From: Bacillota bacterium
GTDB lineage: Bacteria > Bacillota_I > Bacilli_A > RF39 > UBA660
Reading direction: 5' to 3'
Assembly: GCA_023430885.1 (NCBI GenBank)
Contig: JAEYYH010000032.1
Location: 1-64,000, forward strand
DNA: 64,000 nucleotides
Positions 8,864-18,663 of this stretch are shown in pieces. Under the pieces are notes generated by a model. That model searched no databases. It saw only the letters and a list, made by a program, of their open reading frames with translations, and had not been told where the DNA came from. Position 1 is the first letter of the stretch, and each line of letters opens with the position of its first letter. A program made the position numbers and the translations under genes.

Positions 8864-9130
8864 ATGGAAAAAATCGAATTCATACCAAATGGTGTGTGTG
8901 CTAAAAAGATGATTATTGAAATAGACAATGATATAGTAAAGCGTTATCATGTTATAGGTGGCTGTGCAGGTAATTCCTTAGGACTTGGTGCTTTAGTTAA
9001 AGATATGCCTGTTGATGAAGCTATAAGTAGATTATCAGGCATTAGATGTGGTATGAAAGCTACATCATGTCCTGATCAGTTATCTAGGGCTTTAGTTAAA
9101 TATAAAGAAAAAAATAAGATTAAAAATTAA
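8864..9130 (+). CDS. TSCPD domain protein (TIGR03905-type)
   Basis: This is an 88-residue single TSCPD domain with the cysteine pattern seen in the family: NGVCAKK, GGCAGNSLGLGALV, IRCGMKATSCPDQL. The same fold is found as a C-terminal domain of class II ribonucleotide reductases, but the function of the stand-alone proteins is not established. The start chosen is the ATG at 8864, five bases after AGGTGA; a GTG nine bases earlier overlaps that ribosome site and is unlikely. It has its own -10 box and is followed by a bidirectional terminator. Confidence 0.88.
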   Translation: MEKIEFIPNGVCAKKMIIEIDNDIVKRYHVIGGCAGNSLGLGALVKDMPVDEAISRLSGIRCGMKATSCPDQLSRALVKYKEKNKIKN

Positions 9131-9133
9131 CAT

Positions 9134-9166
9134 AAAAAGAGATATATTTTGAATATATCTCTTTTT
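9134..9166. terminator. Bidirectional terminator between the TSCPD and DUF2975 genes
   Basis: A perfect 13-bp stem (9134-9146 with 9154-9166) and 7-nt loop, with A-rich and T-rich flanks that give a T tract on either strand. It separates two convergent genes. Confidence 0.8.
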
Positions 9167-9193
9167 TATTTCTTACAAGCTTAAATTTTATAT

Positions 9194-9658
9194 TTATAAT
9201 TCTTTTTTATTCTTGTATTCTATATTTTTCAATTTTAAATCCATACCTTTTCTTACTATCTTTTCAAGAAGTGAAGTAGATACTACAACTACTGATGAAA
9301 TAAAGACAATAATGATTGGAAATCCTATAAGACCTGGTGCATCATCTGTTTCAGCTATAGGATAAATAATTGGCAAAAGTATTACATATATACTACTAAT
9401 TGTAAATGATGAGTATTTTATGTAATTTAAAGACTTTATAGTTAATTTAGTAAAAGCTTTATTGTTTTCTATATAACCTAAAAGTTTTATAGTCTGATAC
9501 AGTGCAAAGAAGAATACAATTGCTGTTAAATATACACCAATTATAACTATATATGGTAAATAGCCAATAAATGATGGCAACCAAAATATACTAGGGACAA
9601 GTATAATTAGTCCAATGAGTATAACAACTGCTTTTAGAAAAAATGTTTCTTTTTTCAT
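9194..9658 (-). CDS. DUF2975 family membrane protein
   Basis: The 154-residue protein has four hydrophobic segments (about 8-28, 33-58, 80-102, 110-132) and the loop pattern of DUF2975, including a short hydrophilic stretch between segments 2 and 3. In other Firmicutes DUF2975 genes usually sit beside a small Cro/CI-type regulator (yozG); no such gene is visible here. Function is unknown. It lies 25 bp downstream of nifJ with no terminator between them, so it may be read from the same transcript. Confidence 0.75.
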   Translation of the reverse strand: MKKETFFLKAVVILIGLIILVPSIFWLPSFIGYLPYIVIIGVYLTAIVFFFALYQTIKLLGYIENNKAFTKLTIKSLNYIKYSSFTISSIYVILLPIIYPIAETDDAPGLIGFPIIIVFISSVVVVSTSLLEKIVRKGMDLKLKNIEYKNKKEL

Positions 9659-9683
9659 TTAAGTTACCTCGCTTATTTATATT

Positions 9684-12600
9684 TTAATTATCTTTATTTG
9701 CAAGTTTCATATAATGTTCATATCTTTTTTTAGCATTTTCTTTATTTGTATTTAATAATGTTTCTGCCCTACTAGGATTAATAGTTTTAAGCATACTGAA
9801 TCTTATTTGAGACTCTAAGAACTCATCATATTTATCAAAATCAGCTTTACTATCTAAACTAAATACTTCTGTTTCTGGATTATACCTAAATATTGGGAAG
9901 AAACCGCTATTTGAAGCAAGTTTTTCTGTTTCAATGGTATTTAATAGTCCACCTTTAATTCCGTGTGAAATACATGTAGAATAAGCAATAATAATAGATG
10001 GTCCTTTATGTGCTTCTGCTTCTTTGAAAGCTTTTAATGCTTGATTAGGATTAGCTCCTAAAGATATTGTTGCTACATATACATGTGGATATGCTAGTGC
10101 AACTGCTGCTAAATCTTTCTTGCTTTGGTTTTTACCAATTGATGTAAATGAAGCTATACTTCCTTCTGGACTGGCTTTTGATGACTGTCCACCAGTATTA
10201 GAATAAACCTGAGTATCAAGAACTAAGATATTAACATCTTCATTACTTGCTAGAACGTGGTCAATTCCACCATAACCAATATCATAAGCCCAGCCATCGC
10301 CACCAATAGTCCAAATACTTCTCTTAACTAAATAATCTTTTAAATCTTTTATTTCTTTAGGTAAAGTATCATAGTCTAATGACTCATATACTTCTTTAGT
10401 AATGTCATAATTATCAACATTATTTATCCATTTTGTAAATAACTCACTATTTGAATTATCCATATTATTATCCATAATATTTTTAATTCTTGTTTTAATT
10501 GTTTTATTAGCAAGTAACATACCATAACCGTATTCTGCATTGTCTTCAAATAAAGATGATGCCCAAGGAATAGTATATGGCATTGATGGAGTACTTGCTC
10601 CATATATAGAAGAACATCCTGTTGCATTAGCAATTATTAAATAGTCACCAAATAACTGTGTAAGTAATTTTAGATATGGTGTTTCTCCACAACCAGCACA
10701 TGCGCCTGAGAACGCAAATTTTGGTGTTTTAAACTGACTATTTATAATTGTATTTGTTTCAACTTTTTTCTCTTTAATATTTTCTAATAAATAATCAAAT
10801 ATTTCTTGTTCATGATTTTTTAATGAATCATCTAGTTCATTAAACATAAGAGCTTTTTCACCCTTTTTACCAGGACAATTTTGAATACATATACCACAAC
10901 CAGTACAATCTTTAGCAGATATACTAATAATATACTTGTACTCTTTTAAAGCTGGCATGATAGGATCTATACATCTTTCTTTGATATATTCAGGAGCTTG
11001 ATCAAATTCCTCTTTACTTAATAGAAATGGTCTTATTACAGCATGAGGACAGAAAGTACTACACTGATTACACATAATACAGTTTTCATTAATCCATTTT
11101 GGAACTTTGTCACTAATGCCTCTTTTATCTCGAGAACTAGTTCCAACTTCAAAACTACCATTAGCATTATTTAAGAAAGCAGATGTTGGAAGGTCATCCC
11201 CTCTTCTTTCATCTATCTCAGTATATAAATCTTTATCTTTGATTTCAACTACATGTTCTACATTGTTATCTAATAATACTTCTTCTAAATGAGTACTTGC
11301 TTCTTCAATAGCTTTGTAATTAGCATTAAGAATATCCTCACCTTTTTTAAAGTATCTCTTTTTGGCAAATTTTTTCATTTCTTCTTTAGCCATATTATAG
11401 TCAATTATATTAGTTATATATAAAATAACGCTTTGCATGATGGTACTTATTTTATTTTCTAAACCTATTTTTTCTGCTACATCATGAGCATTAATAGTAT
11501 AGAATTTTATATTCCTATTTTTAAGTATTTCATAATCAGAACTACTCATAACTTCAAAGATTTCTTCTTTTGACCTTTTAGTATTTAAAATAAATATACC
11601 ATTTTCTTTAATATTATAAAGCATATTATATTTAGATAAGTATTCATCTTTAGTACATACTACCAAAGATGGATTTTCTACATAATAAGTTGATCTTATA
11701 ACATCATTATTAAATCTTAAATGTGATACTGTAACACCACCAGATTTTTTAGAGTCATATTCAAAATATCCTTGAACATATTTACTAGTAGATTCACCAA
11801 CTAATTTCATAATTGATTTTGAGGCACTAACCATGCCATCTGAACCATAACCATATACTAAGAATTCTAAGGAATTATCAATCTTAAAGTTTCTATTTAC
11901 TGGTAAACTTAAATTAGTTACATCATCTGTGATACCTATAGTAAATACATCTTTAATTTCGCCTTTTAACATGTCATATACAGCTTTTATTTGGCTTGGA
12001 TTAGTATCTTTGCTAGATAACCCATATCTACCACCAACAATCTTAATATTACTGTTTTGAAGAGCGTTAACAATATCTAGATATAATGGTTCCCCATTAC
12101 TTCCAGGTTCTTTAGTACGATCTAAAACTGCAATTCTTTCAGCAGATTTAGGCAATACATTAAGTAAATATTTAACACTAAATGGTCTATATAAATGAAC
12201 TTCAATTAAACCAACATTATATCCTTCTTTATTAAGTACATCAATGGTTTCCTTTACAGTCTCACAAACTGAACCCATAGCAACAATTATTTCTTTAGCA
12301 TTTATATCTCCGTAATAATTAAATGGTTTATAATCCATACCCATTTCTTTACCTATTTTTTCCATATAATCATTTACTATTTCTGGAACATTTTCATAAT
12401 ACTTATTTCTTACTTCTGTAGCTTGGAAATAAACATCCCCATTTTGCGCTGTGCCCATAATTTTTGGATGCATAGGATTTAAAGCTCTACTTCTAAAATT
12501 ATGTAATGCATCTTTATCTAAATGTTTTTCAAAATCTTCTTTTTCAAGCACTTCTATTTTATTAATTTCATGACTTGTTCTAAAGCCATCAAAAAAATGC

Positions 12601-13100
12601 ATAAATGGTAAACTAGCCTTAATTGCTGATAAATGCGCTACTCCAGAAAGTATAGCTGCATCTTGTACTGAAGATGATGCAAGCATACAAAAACCTGTTT
12701 GACGAGCAGCATATATATCTTGATGATCACCAAAGATTGATAAAGCATGAGTAGATAATGATCTAGCTGCTACATGAAATACAGCAGGTAACATTTCACC
12801 AGCCATTTTATACATATTAGGGATCATTAATAATAATCCCTGGCTAGCTGTAAATGTAGTAGTTAAACATCCTGCTTGAAGTGAACCATGCACCATACCG
12901 GCTGCACCAGCTTCACTTTGCATCTCTACTACTTTAACTGTATCATTAAAGATATTTAACTTTCCTTTATTTCCCCAGTCATCTGCAAGTTCAGCCATTG
13001 GACTTGAAGGTGTTATTGGATAAATACCTGCAAGTTCAGTAAACATATAAGCTGTTCTAGCGGCAGCTTCATTACCATCTACTGTTATATATTTTTTCAT
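9684..13100 (-). CDS. nifJ: Pyruvate:ferredoxin (flavodoxin) oxidoreductase
   Basis: This enzyme oxidises pyruvate and CoA to acetyl-CoA and CO2 and passes electrons to ferredoxin or flavodoxin, central to anaerobic fermentation. The 1138-residue chain has all domains in one polypeptide: N-terminal domain I (GNEAAARTAYMFTELAG...YPITPSSPMAE), domains II/III, a two-cluster ferredoxin domain (CIMCNQCSTFCP and CTGCGICIQNCP), the TPP-binding domain with GACAGCGETPY and GDGWAYDIGYGG, and VYSNTGGQSSKASP. Cluster cysteines are intact. The start chosen is the ATG at 13100 because GGAGG lies directly upstream; an ATG 18 bases earlier overlaps that site. Confidence 0.97.
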   Translation of the reverse strand: MKKYITVDGNEAAARTAYMFTELAGIYPITPSSPMAELADDWGNKGKLNIFNDTVKVVEMQSEAGAAGMVHGSLQAGCLTTTFTASQGLLLMIPNMYKMAGEMLPAVFHVAARSLSTHALSIFGDHQDIYAARQTGFCMLASSSVQDAAILSGVAHLSAIKASLPFMHFFDGFRTSHEINKIEVLEKEDFEKHLDKDALHNFRSRALNPMHPKIMGTAQNGDVYFQATEVRNKYYENVPEIVNDYMEKIGKEMGMDYKPFNYYGDINAKEIIVAMGSVCETVKETIDVLNKEGYNVGLIEVHLYRPFSVKYLLNVLPKSAERIAVLDRTKEPGSNGEPLYLDIVNALQNSNIKIVGGRYGLSSKDTNPSQIKAVYDMLKGEIKDVFTIGITDDVTNLSLPVNRNFKIDNSLEFLVYGYGSDGMVSASKSIMKLVGESTSKYVQGYFEYDSKKSGGVTVSHLRFNNDVIRSTYYVENPSLVVCTKDEYLSKYNMLYNIKENGIFILNTKRSKEEIFEVMSSSDYEILKNRNIKFYTINAHDVAEKIGLENKISTIMQSVILYITNIIDYNMAKEEMKKFAKKRYFKKGEDILNANYKAIEEASTHLEEVLLDNNVEHVVEIKDKDLYTEIDERRGDDLPTSAFLNNANGSFEVGTSSRDKRGISDKVPKWINENCIMCNQCSTFCPHAVIRPFLLSKEEFDQAPEYIKERCIDPIMPALKEYKYIISISAKDCTGCGICIQNCPGKKGEKALMFNELDDSLKNHEQEIFDYLLENIKEKKVETNTIINSQFKTPKFAFSGACAGCGETPYLKLLTQLFGDYLIIANATGCSSIYGASTPSMPYTIPWASSLFEDNAEYGYGMLLANKTIKTRIKNIMDNNMDNSNSELFTKWINNVDNYDITKEVYESLDYDTLPKEIKDLKDYLVKRSIWTIGGDGWAYDIGYGGIDHVLASNEDVNILVLDTQVYSNTGGQSSKASPEGSIASFTSIGKNQSKKDLAAVALAYPHVYVATISLGANPNQALKAFKEAEAHKGPSIIIAYSTCISHGIKGGLLNTIETEKLASNSGFFPIFRYNPETEVFSLDSKADFDKYDEFLESQIRFSMLKTINPSRAETLLNTNKENAKKRYEHYMKLANKDN

Positions 13101-13251
13101 ATTATTCCTCCATATCATTTTATAGTAATATTATAACATATTTTATTACTTCCTTACTTCTTTTTAACTAAAATATTGAATACTTACATACTGTATAAAT
13201 CTAATGATTACATTAGTAAATTTTATGCCTATTTAATTAAGGGGTACAAAA

Positions 13252-13272
13252 AAAGTCTAAATACTAGACTTT
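13252..13272 (-). terminator. Terminator of rpe
   Basis: An 8-bp stem AAAGTCTA/TAGACTTT with a 5-nt loop, followed on the minus strand by a run of T. The stem overlaps the last codons of rpe. It ends the operon running down from rlmN or secG. Confidence 0.75.
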
Positions 13273-13898
13273 AATTCATTTATTTTTTCTTCATAATTGT
13301 CACTACCAGTAACATAAGTTCCTACTACAAACATATCAGCATTAGAACACTCTTTGATAGTTTCATTAGTTATTCCACCATCAACTTCTATAATATAATT
13401 ATATTTGTAAGCTTTTCTAACTAATTCTAATTCATCAATCTTTTCATTGGCACTAGGTAAGTATTTTTGACCACCCTTGCCAGGCTCAACACTCATAACT
13501 AACACTAAATCAACAATTGATAAATATGGTAGTAATTCCTCTACTTCTGTATTTGGTTTGATAGATATTCCAGCTTTTATGCCTTTACTTTGAATATAAG
13601 TTATAACATTAGCCGGATCTACTGTAGCTTCAAAATGAAATGTTATATATTCAGGATTTAACTTACTAAAATCATCTATATATTTTTTTATATCACTAAC
13701 CATTAAATGAACATCTAGTGGTTTTTTATGATCTACAATAAGTTCCTGTAGTTCATTTAAATCCCATGTTTTATTCGGTACAAAGTTTCCATCCATAATA
13801 TCTAGATGAATATAATCTATACCAAGATTATCTAATAAATTAATATTTTCTTTGATATTTTCAGTGATGGATAATATTGACATCGATATTTTTTTCAT
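13257..13898 (-). CDS. rpe: Ribulose-phosphate 3-epimerase
   Basis: Rpe interconverts D-ribulose 5-phosphate and D-xylulose 5-phosphate in the pentose phosphate pathway. The 213-residue protein is a TIM barrel with the family motifs: SILS start, HLDIMDGNFVPN (metal-binding His and Asp), LDVHLMV, HFEA, MSVEPGKGGQKY and EVDGGI near the end. Length is normal. It follows rsgA by 11 bp, as in many Firmicutes where the prpC-prkC-rsgA-rpe order is conserved, so it is the last gene of that operon. Confidence 0.96.
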   Translation of the reverse strand: MKKISMSILSITENIKENINLLDNLGIDYIHLDIMDGNFVPNKTWDLNELQELIVDHKKPLDVHLMVSDIKKYIDDFSKLNPEYITFHFEATVDPANVITYIQSKGIKAGISIKPNTEVEELLPYLSIVDLVLVMSVEPGKGGQKYLPSANEKIDELELVRKAYKYNYIIEVDGGITNETIKECSNADMFVVGTYVTGSDNYEEKINELKSSI

Positions 13899-13909
13899 AA
13901 CACTACTCC

Positions 13910-14749
13910 TTAATTTGTAATAAATTTTATGTAATTATTATATCTACTTTTTATAATGTTACCTTTTTGGACTTCTTCTTTTATTTTGCATCTATCATCA
14001 TGATAATGCATACAATCCTTATATTTACATTCATCTCTAAGTTCTTGAAATTCAATAAAATTATCTCGTATATCACTCTTAGACATACCAACCATATCAA
14101 ATTCAAGTGATGAAAATCCAGGAGTATCTGCTACCCAGCCACCACAAGTATGTAAAAGTTCTGTATGTCTTGTTGTATGTTTTCCTCTGCCTAAAGCTAT
14201 TGATATTTCATTAGTTCTTATATTAAAATCGTCATCAATTTTATTAAGTAAAGTTGATTTGCCTGCCCCTGATTGCCCTGTAAACACAGTTACTTTATCT
14301 TTAAGTAATTCTTTAATACGATCTAGTTCAGTATTTATAACTACTTCATAACCTATTTTTTGATAATACTCAATAACTGGCTTTAGCTGTTCGAATTTTT
14401 CTTCAGTTAATAAGTCAATTTTCGTTAAACAAATAATAGGTTCAATTTGATTAAATTCTGAAATAACTAAGAGTTTATCAAGTAAATTTGAATCAAATTC
14501 TGGTTTTGTTGTTGCCGCAATTATAAATACTCTATCTATATTGCAAATAGCTGGTCTTACAAGTTCATTTTTTCTTGGAAATATTTCCATTATGTAATTG
14601 TTTTCAGCATCAATTTGGACATAATCGCCTACTAGAGGAATAATTTTCATATTACGAAATTTTCCTCTAGCCTTGCATATATGTTCTAGACCGTCTGTAC
14701 ATAATACTGTAAAGTCATTACTTATTATTTTAATTATCTGGCCTTCCAC
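13910..14749 (-). CDS. rsgA: Ribosome small subunit-dependent GTPase RsgA (YloQ)
   Basis: RsgA is a circularly permuted GTPase that checks late 30S subunit assembly. The 279-residue protein has an N-terminal OB fold (about 1-65), the permuted GTPase with G4-like LTKID before the P-loop GQSGAGKSTLLN, DTPGF (G3), and a C-terminal zinc-binding region with the Cys/His set CKYKDCMHYHDDRC. It starts with GTG overlapping the stop codon of prkC (TAGTG), showing translational coupling. Confidence 0.96.
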   Translation of the reverse strand: MEGQIIKIISNDFTVLCTDGLEHICKARGKFRNMKIIPLVGDYVQIDAENNYIMEIFPRKNELVRPAICNIDRVFIIAATTKPEFDSNLLDKLLVISEFNQIEPIICLTKIDLLTEEKFEQLKPVIEYYQKIGYEVVINTELDRIKELLKDKVTVFTGQSGAGKSTLLNKIDDDFNIRTNEISIALGRGKHTTRHTELLHTCGGWVADTPGFSSLEFDMVGMSKSDIRDNFIEFQELRDECKYKDCMHYHDDRCKIKEEVQKGNIIKSRYNNYIKFITN

Positions 14750-16515
14750 TAATTAACACCAGTTGTAGTATCATCAGGTGTAGTAGTTGTTGGCATTGCT
14801 TTTGCAACCCCTATTTTTAAAGTGGCATTAGCTACTACAGTATCACCAGCATCTCTTGACTGATACATAATAGTTCCGACAGGATAATTAGGGGTTTCTT
14901 GATATTCTACTGTTAAAACAACTTTATTTTGATTACACCAAGTTGTTATTTGTTCAACTGTATATGTAGTAAAATCAGGATATTTAACAAGAACGTTTGG
15001 TGTATAAAGTATAATTTCTGTATCTTTCTCTACTTTCTCACCTTTTTTAATAGACTGAGCAATAATTATATTAGAATCGTATTCTTTTCCTTCGGTTTGT
15101 TCAACATCTTTCTTTTCGATAGTTACTTTTAAACCTAATGTTTCAAGAGCACCTTTAACTTCTAAATAGTTTCTATTTGTATAATCTTCTATTTCGATTT
15201 TTACTTCACCAAGTGATACAGTAAGTTTTATTGTTTGTCCTTCTTTTACAGTTCGGTTAGCTTTAGGACTCGTCTCAATAACTAGACCTTCTTCTAATTC
15301 ATCTGATTCTTTTTCATTAACGTCTACGTCAACTTCTAAACCTGCTTTTATTAAAGTAGCTTCGGCTTTTTCAACTGTCATTCCAGACACATCTGGAATC
15401 TTAACGTCTTTGGTCTTAGTTAAAGCAGGAATTATAAATATTACTGCTACCATCGTCATACCAATAATAGCAACTATAATACCACTTATCCAAAGAGCAA
15501 TATTTAGCTTCTTACTTTGTTTCTTTTCCTGTAAGTCTTCGATATCGTCTACTTTAGTTTCTTGGTTTTCTTCTCTTTCCATTTTTCTACGTTTTTCGCT
15601 ACGTGAAACTTCTCTTAAGTTAGTAAGGGTTTTTGTTTCTTCCAATTCATCTTCTGGATATTTGTAAACTACTCTTTGTTGTATAGGAGTATCTTCATCT
15701 AGGCAATCTTTTAAATCAGTATACATTTCTCTAGCAGAATCATATCTATTTCTAGGATTCTTTGCACAAGCTTTTAGTATAATATTTTCCATACTTTGAG
15801 GAACACCATCTACTAGTTTGCAAACATTAGGAAGTGGTTCTTTCATCTGTTTTAAAGCTATTTCTACAGCATTATCACCTTTAAATGGTACATGTCCTGT
15901 AATAAGTTCAAACATAAGAATACCTAAAGAATATATATCACTTTTTATTGTTGCCCCTTGACCATTGGCTTGCTCAGGAGGTAAATAATGTACAGACCCC
16001 ATAACTGAATTTGTTTGTGTAAGTTCTGTTGCATTACTAGCAATAGCTATACCAAAGTCTGTTATTTTCACTCTTCCATCATCTAATATCATAACATTTT
16101 GTGGTTTAATATCTCTATGGATAATATAACTGTCATGAGCACAAGATATTGCTGAAGTAAGTTGTAACATAATATCTATTACTTCTGGTAAAGTTAGTGC
16201 TCCACGTCTTTTAATTAAACTTTTTAATGTTTTGCCATCAATATATTCCATTACAATAAAGTAATTTCCATCATCTTCACCTACATCGTACATTTCAACA
16301 ATGTTAGGATGACTTAAAGAACTAGCTGAGATAGCTTCTCTTTGAAAACGTCTTACAAATTTTTCATCTGTTGCAAGATCACCACGAAGAATCTTAACAG
16401 CCACATTACGATCTAAGATAGTGTCGTATGCTAAATAAACGTTAGCCATGCCACCTTCGCCTATAGATCTAATTATTTGATATCTATTGTTTATTTTTTG
16501 ACCTTTTATAATCAT
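14749..16515 (-). CDS. prkC: PASTA-domain serine/threonine protein kinase (PrkC/Stk type)
   Basis: This 588-residue membrane kinase senses peptidoglycan fragments or lipid II and controls cell-wall and stationary-phase functions. The cytoplasmic kinase has the glycine loop GEGGMANVYLA, catalytic HRDIKPQNVM and KITDFG. A transmembrane helix lies at about 338-362, followed outside by three PASTA domains (about 367-435, 436-503, 504-575) and a Thr-rich tail. Homologues have three or four PASTA domains. It overlaps prpC by 4 bp and rsgA by 1 bp, the conserved Firmicute arrangement with its phosphatase. The presence of PASTA domains implies that this organism makes peptidoglycan. Confidence 0.97.
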   Translation of the reverse strand: MIIKGQKINNRYQIIRSIGEGGMANVYLAYDTILDRNVAVKILRGDLATDEKFVRRFQREAISASSLSHPNIVEMYDVGEDDGNYFIVMEYIDGKTLKSLIKRRGALTLPEVIDIMLQLTSAISCAHDSYIIHRDIKPQNVMILDDGRVKITDFGIAIASNATELTQTNSVMGSVHYLPPEQANGQGATIKSDIYSLGILMFELITGHVPFKGDNAVEIALKQMKEPLPNVCKLVDGVPQSMENIILKACAKNPRNRYDSAREMYTDLKDCLDEDTPIQQRVVYKYPEDELEETKTLTNLREVSRSEKRRKMEREENQETKVDDIEDLQEKKQSKKLNIALWISGIIVAIIGMTMVAVIFIIPALTKTKDVKIPDVSGMTVEKAEATLIKAGLEVDVDVNEKESDELEEGLVIETSPKANRTVKEGQTIKLTVSLGEVKIEIEDYTNRNYLEVKGALETLGLKVTIEKKDVEQTEGKEYDSNIIIAQSIKKGEKVEKDTEIILYTPNVLVKYPDFTTYTVEQITTWCNQNKVVLTVEYQETPNYPVGTIMYQSRDAGDTVVANATLKIGVAKAMPTTTTPDDTTTGVN

Positions 16516-17252
16516 AATACTTTCCCACCTTTATTCAAATACGCAATTGATATATTATCAGTTCCCCCACGATTGTTACTTTTTATTACTAACTTTTCAA
16601 GTTTTTGTTCTCCGGTATGTTCTTCGTTAAGTACTTTAGTTATTTGATCATCAGTAAGCATATTTGTTAAACCATCACTACATAAGAATATACCTTCTAC
16701 ATCGTCAGTTATATCAAATACATCCATTTCGACATCTTGAATAGCACCTAGTGCTCTCATAAGAACGTTCTTTCTTGGATGTGCTTTTGCTTCTTCAAGA
16801 GTAAGTTCACCTGACTTAACAAGTAAATTAACTAATGTATGGTCAGTTGTAATTTTATGTAATTTCTTATTTTTAATTACGTAACCAGAACTATCTCCTA
16901 TATTGCCAAATAACAAATAATTCTTTGTAAGTATGGCAAGTACAACAGTAGTTCCCATTCCTTCACTTTCAGGATGTTCTTCTGTATATTTATAAATAGC
17001 CTTATTAGCTTCGCCTACTATATTTTGTATCCAAGAAATTGCTTCTTCTTTTGTTCCAAGTGACGTTGTTTCTGAAAATCTTCTAGCTATAATATTAATA
17101 GCTATAGATGATGCTATTTCACCACCACGATGTCCTCCCATACCATCAGCAACAGACATAAGTATTTCCTCGTTTATGTTTTTAACGATTGTTACACTAT
17201 CTTCATTATGATCTCTTACTTTTCCGGGATCAGTTAAATAACAGTATTCCAT
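16512..17252 (-). CDS. prpC: PP2C-family protein phosphatase (PrpC/Stp type)
   Basis: It removes phosphate from targets of the adjacent kinase PrkC and from the kinase itself. The 246-residue protein has the PP2C metal-binding motifs: DHNEDS, VADGMGGHRGGEIAS, GNIGDSSGYV, LCSDGLTNML and RGGTDNISIAY. Length is typical. It is cytoplasmic, with no membrane segment. It overlaps rlmN (TAATG) upstream and prkC (4 bp) downstream, so the three are one translationally coupled unit. RBS is GAGGAGGGG. Confidence 0.96.
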   Translation of the reverse strand: MEYCYLTDPGKVRDHNEDSVTIVKNINEEILMSVADGMGGHRGGEIASSIAINIIARRFSETTSLGTKEEAISWIQNIVGEANKAIYKYTEEHPESEGMGTTVVLAILTKNYLLFGNIGDSSGYVIKNKKLHKITTDHTLVNLLVKSGELTLEEAKAHPRKNVLMRALGAIQDVEMDVFDITDDVEGIFLCSDGLTNMLTDDQITKVLNEEHTGEQKLEKLVIKSNNRGGTDNISIAYLNKGGKVL

Positions 17253-18277
17253 TATTTCCCCTCCTCATATTTTGATCTAAGCTGTCCACATGCTGCATCA
17301 ACTTTAGAACCAAATTCTCTTCTTATCGTTACATTAATTTTATTTTTTTTAAGTACATCGTAGAACGATAAAATTTGTTCTTTTGCACTTTTCTTAAAAT
17401 CTATCTGACTTGTTTCATTATATGGTATTAAATTTACATAGCAATTAATGCCTTTTAATAACTTAGCAAGTTCCTCAGCTAGTTTATCTGAATCATTAAC
17501 ATCCTTTATCATTATATATTCAAATGTTACTCTTCTATTTGTTTTATCTACATATTCCTTAATGCTTTTTATTAATTCCTCTATTTTATAAGCTTTATTA
17601 ATAGGCATTATTTTATTTCTTATTTCATTATTAGGGGCGTGGAGAGATACCGCTAAATTAACTTGTTTATCTTGATTAGTAAACTCTTTTATTTTAGGTA
17701 CTAATCCACTCGTTGATATAGTTATATGTCTTGCTCCTAATTCAATCCCCTTAGGATCATTTATTATGTCTATAAAATTCATTACATTATCATAATTATC
17801 AAATGGTTCACCAATACCCATAAGTACTAGGTGTGTTATTCTAAATCCTAAATCTTCTTCAATCTTTAGAATTTGTTCAACCATTTCAGCGCTTTCTAAG
17901 TCTCTAACTTTTTTTAGTCTTCCACTTTCACAAAAAGCACATGACATATTACAACCAACTTGAGTTGAAATACATAAACTATGTCCATAATCATGATGCA
18001 TATAGACAGCTTCTATTTTTTGATTATCCCAAAGCCTAAATAAATATTTTGATACATCTTTATCTTCCTGTTTATTTATAATTTCTATACCACCAATTAC
18101 ATAGTTTTCTTTTAGATAACTCACTAATTCTTTTCTTATATTAGTCATTTCATCAAAACTTTTTACTCTTTTCTTATAAAGCCAGTCAAAAACTTGATTA
18201 GCAGCGAACTTTTTATAACCAAGTTCTATAAGAATTAAGGTAAGTTCTTGAAGACTATAATTATATATATTTTTCAT
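17252..18277 (-). CDS. rlmN: 23S rRNA/tRNA adenine-C2 methyltransferase RlmN
   Basis: RlmN is a radical SAM enzyme that methylates C2 of A2503 in 23S rRNA and A37 in some tRNAs. The 341-residue protein has the radical SAM cysteine motif (CNMSCAFC), the GEPFDN SAM-binding stretch, and the conserved C-terminal resolving cysteine in DAACGQL. The N-terminal helical accessory domain is present. It heads the rlmN-prpC-prkC-rsgA-rpe operon, with a -10 box TATAAT at 18306-18311 just after the secG terminator, and a duplicated TATAGGTGAA segment before the start. Confidence 0.96.
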   Translation of the reverse strand: MKNIYNYSLQELTLILIELGYKKFAANQVFDWLYKKRVKSFDEMTNIRKELVSYLKENYVIGGIEIINKQEDKDVSKYLFRLWDNQKIEAVYMHHDYGHSLCISTQVGCNMSCAFCESGRLKKVRDLESAEMVEQILKIEEDLGFRITHLVLMGIGEPFDNYDNVMNFIDIINDPKGIELGARHITISTSGLVPKIKEFTNQDKQVNLAVSLHAPNNEIRNKIMPINKAYKIEELIKSIKEYVDKTNRRVTFEYIMIKDVNDSDKLAEELAKLLKGINCYVNLIPYNETSQIDFKKSAKEQILSFYDVLKKNKINVTIRREFGSKVDAACGQLRSKYEEGK

Positions 18278-18321
18278 TATTTCACCTATACTTCACCTAT
18301 ACTACATTATACCAAAAAGAC

Positions 18322-18349
18322 AAAAAAAATAATAGATATATCTATTATT
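18322..18349 (-). terminator. Terminator of secG
   Basis: A perfect 11-bp inverted repeat (AATAATAGATA/TATCTATTATT) followed by eight T on the minus strand, directly after the secG stop. The stem is AT-only, so it may be leaky. Confidence 0.65.
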
Positions 18350-18362
18350 TTAATATATTAAA

Positions 18363-18575
18363 TTAAAAACCCATTACTAAACATAAAATAAAGAATATAG
18401 CACCTAAGATAATAGTAATACGAGTTATTACTAATTCTCCGCCTCTTTCTTTACGATTAGCAAATAGACTATCGTTACCACCACTTATTACATTTGATGC
18501 ACTTTCAGCTTTACCACTTTGTAAAAGGACAATAGCTATTAATAAAATTGAAACTATAATTAAAGCAATTTCCAC
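18363..18575 (-). CDS. secG: Protein-export membrane protein SecG
   Basis: SecG is the small subunit of the SecYEG translocon. The 70-residue protein has two transmembrane helices (about 2-20 and 48-68) joined by a short loop with the SecG signature ILLQSGKAESASNVISGG. It starts with GTG after AAGGAGGGAACATA. A sigma-A-like promoter (TTGATT, 17 bp, TAAATT; 18606-18634) lies upstream. It is a single-gene unit with its own terminator. Confidence 0.92.
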   Translation of the reverse strand: MEIALIIVSILLIAIVLLQSGKAESASNVISGGNDSLFANRKERGGELVITRITIILGAIFFILCLVMGF

Positions 18576-18605
18576 TATGTTCCCTCCTTTTTTATAACTG
18601 TTACT

Positions 18606-18634
18606 AATTTACCATAAACTCGCACTTTAATCAA
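18606..18634 (-). promoter_or_regulatory. secG promoter
   Basis: Minus strand: TTGATT (18629-18634), 17-bp spacer, TAAATT (18606-18611), about 30 bp before the GTG start of secG. Confidence 0.45.
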
Positions 18635-18663
18635 GTAATATATGATAAATCACAAAAATTACA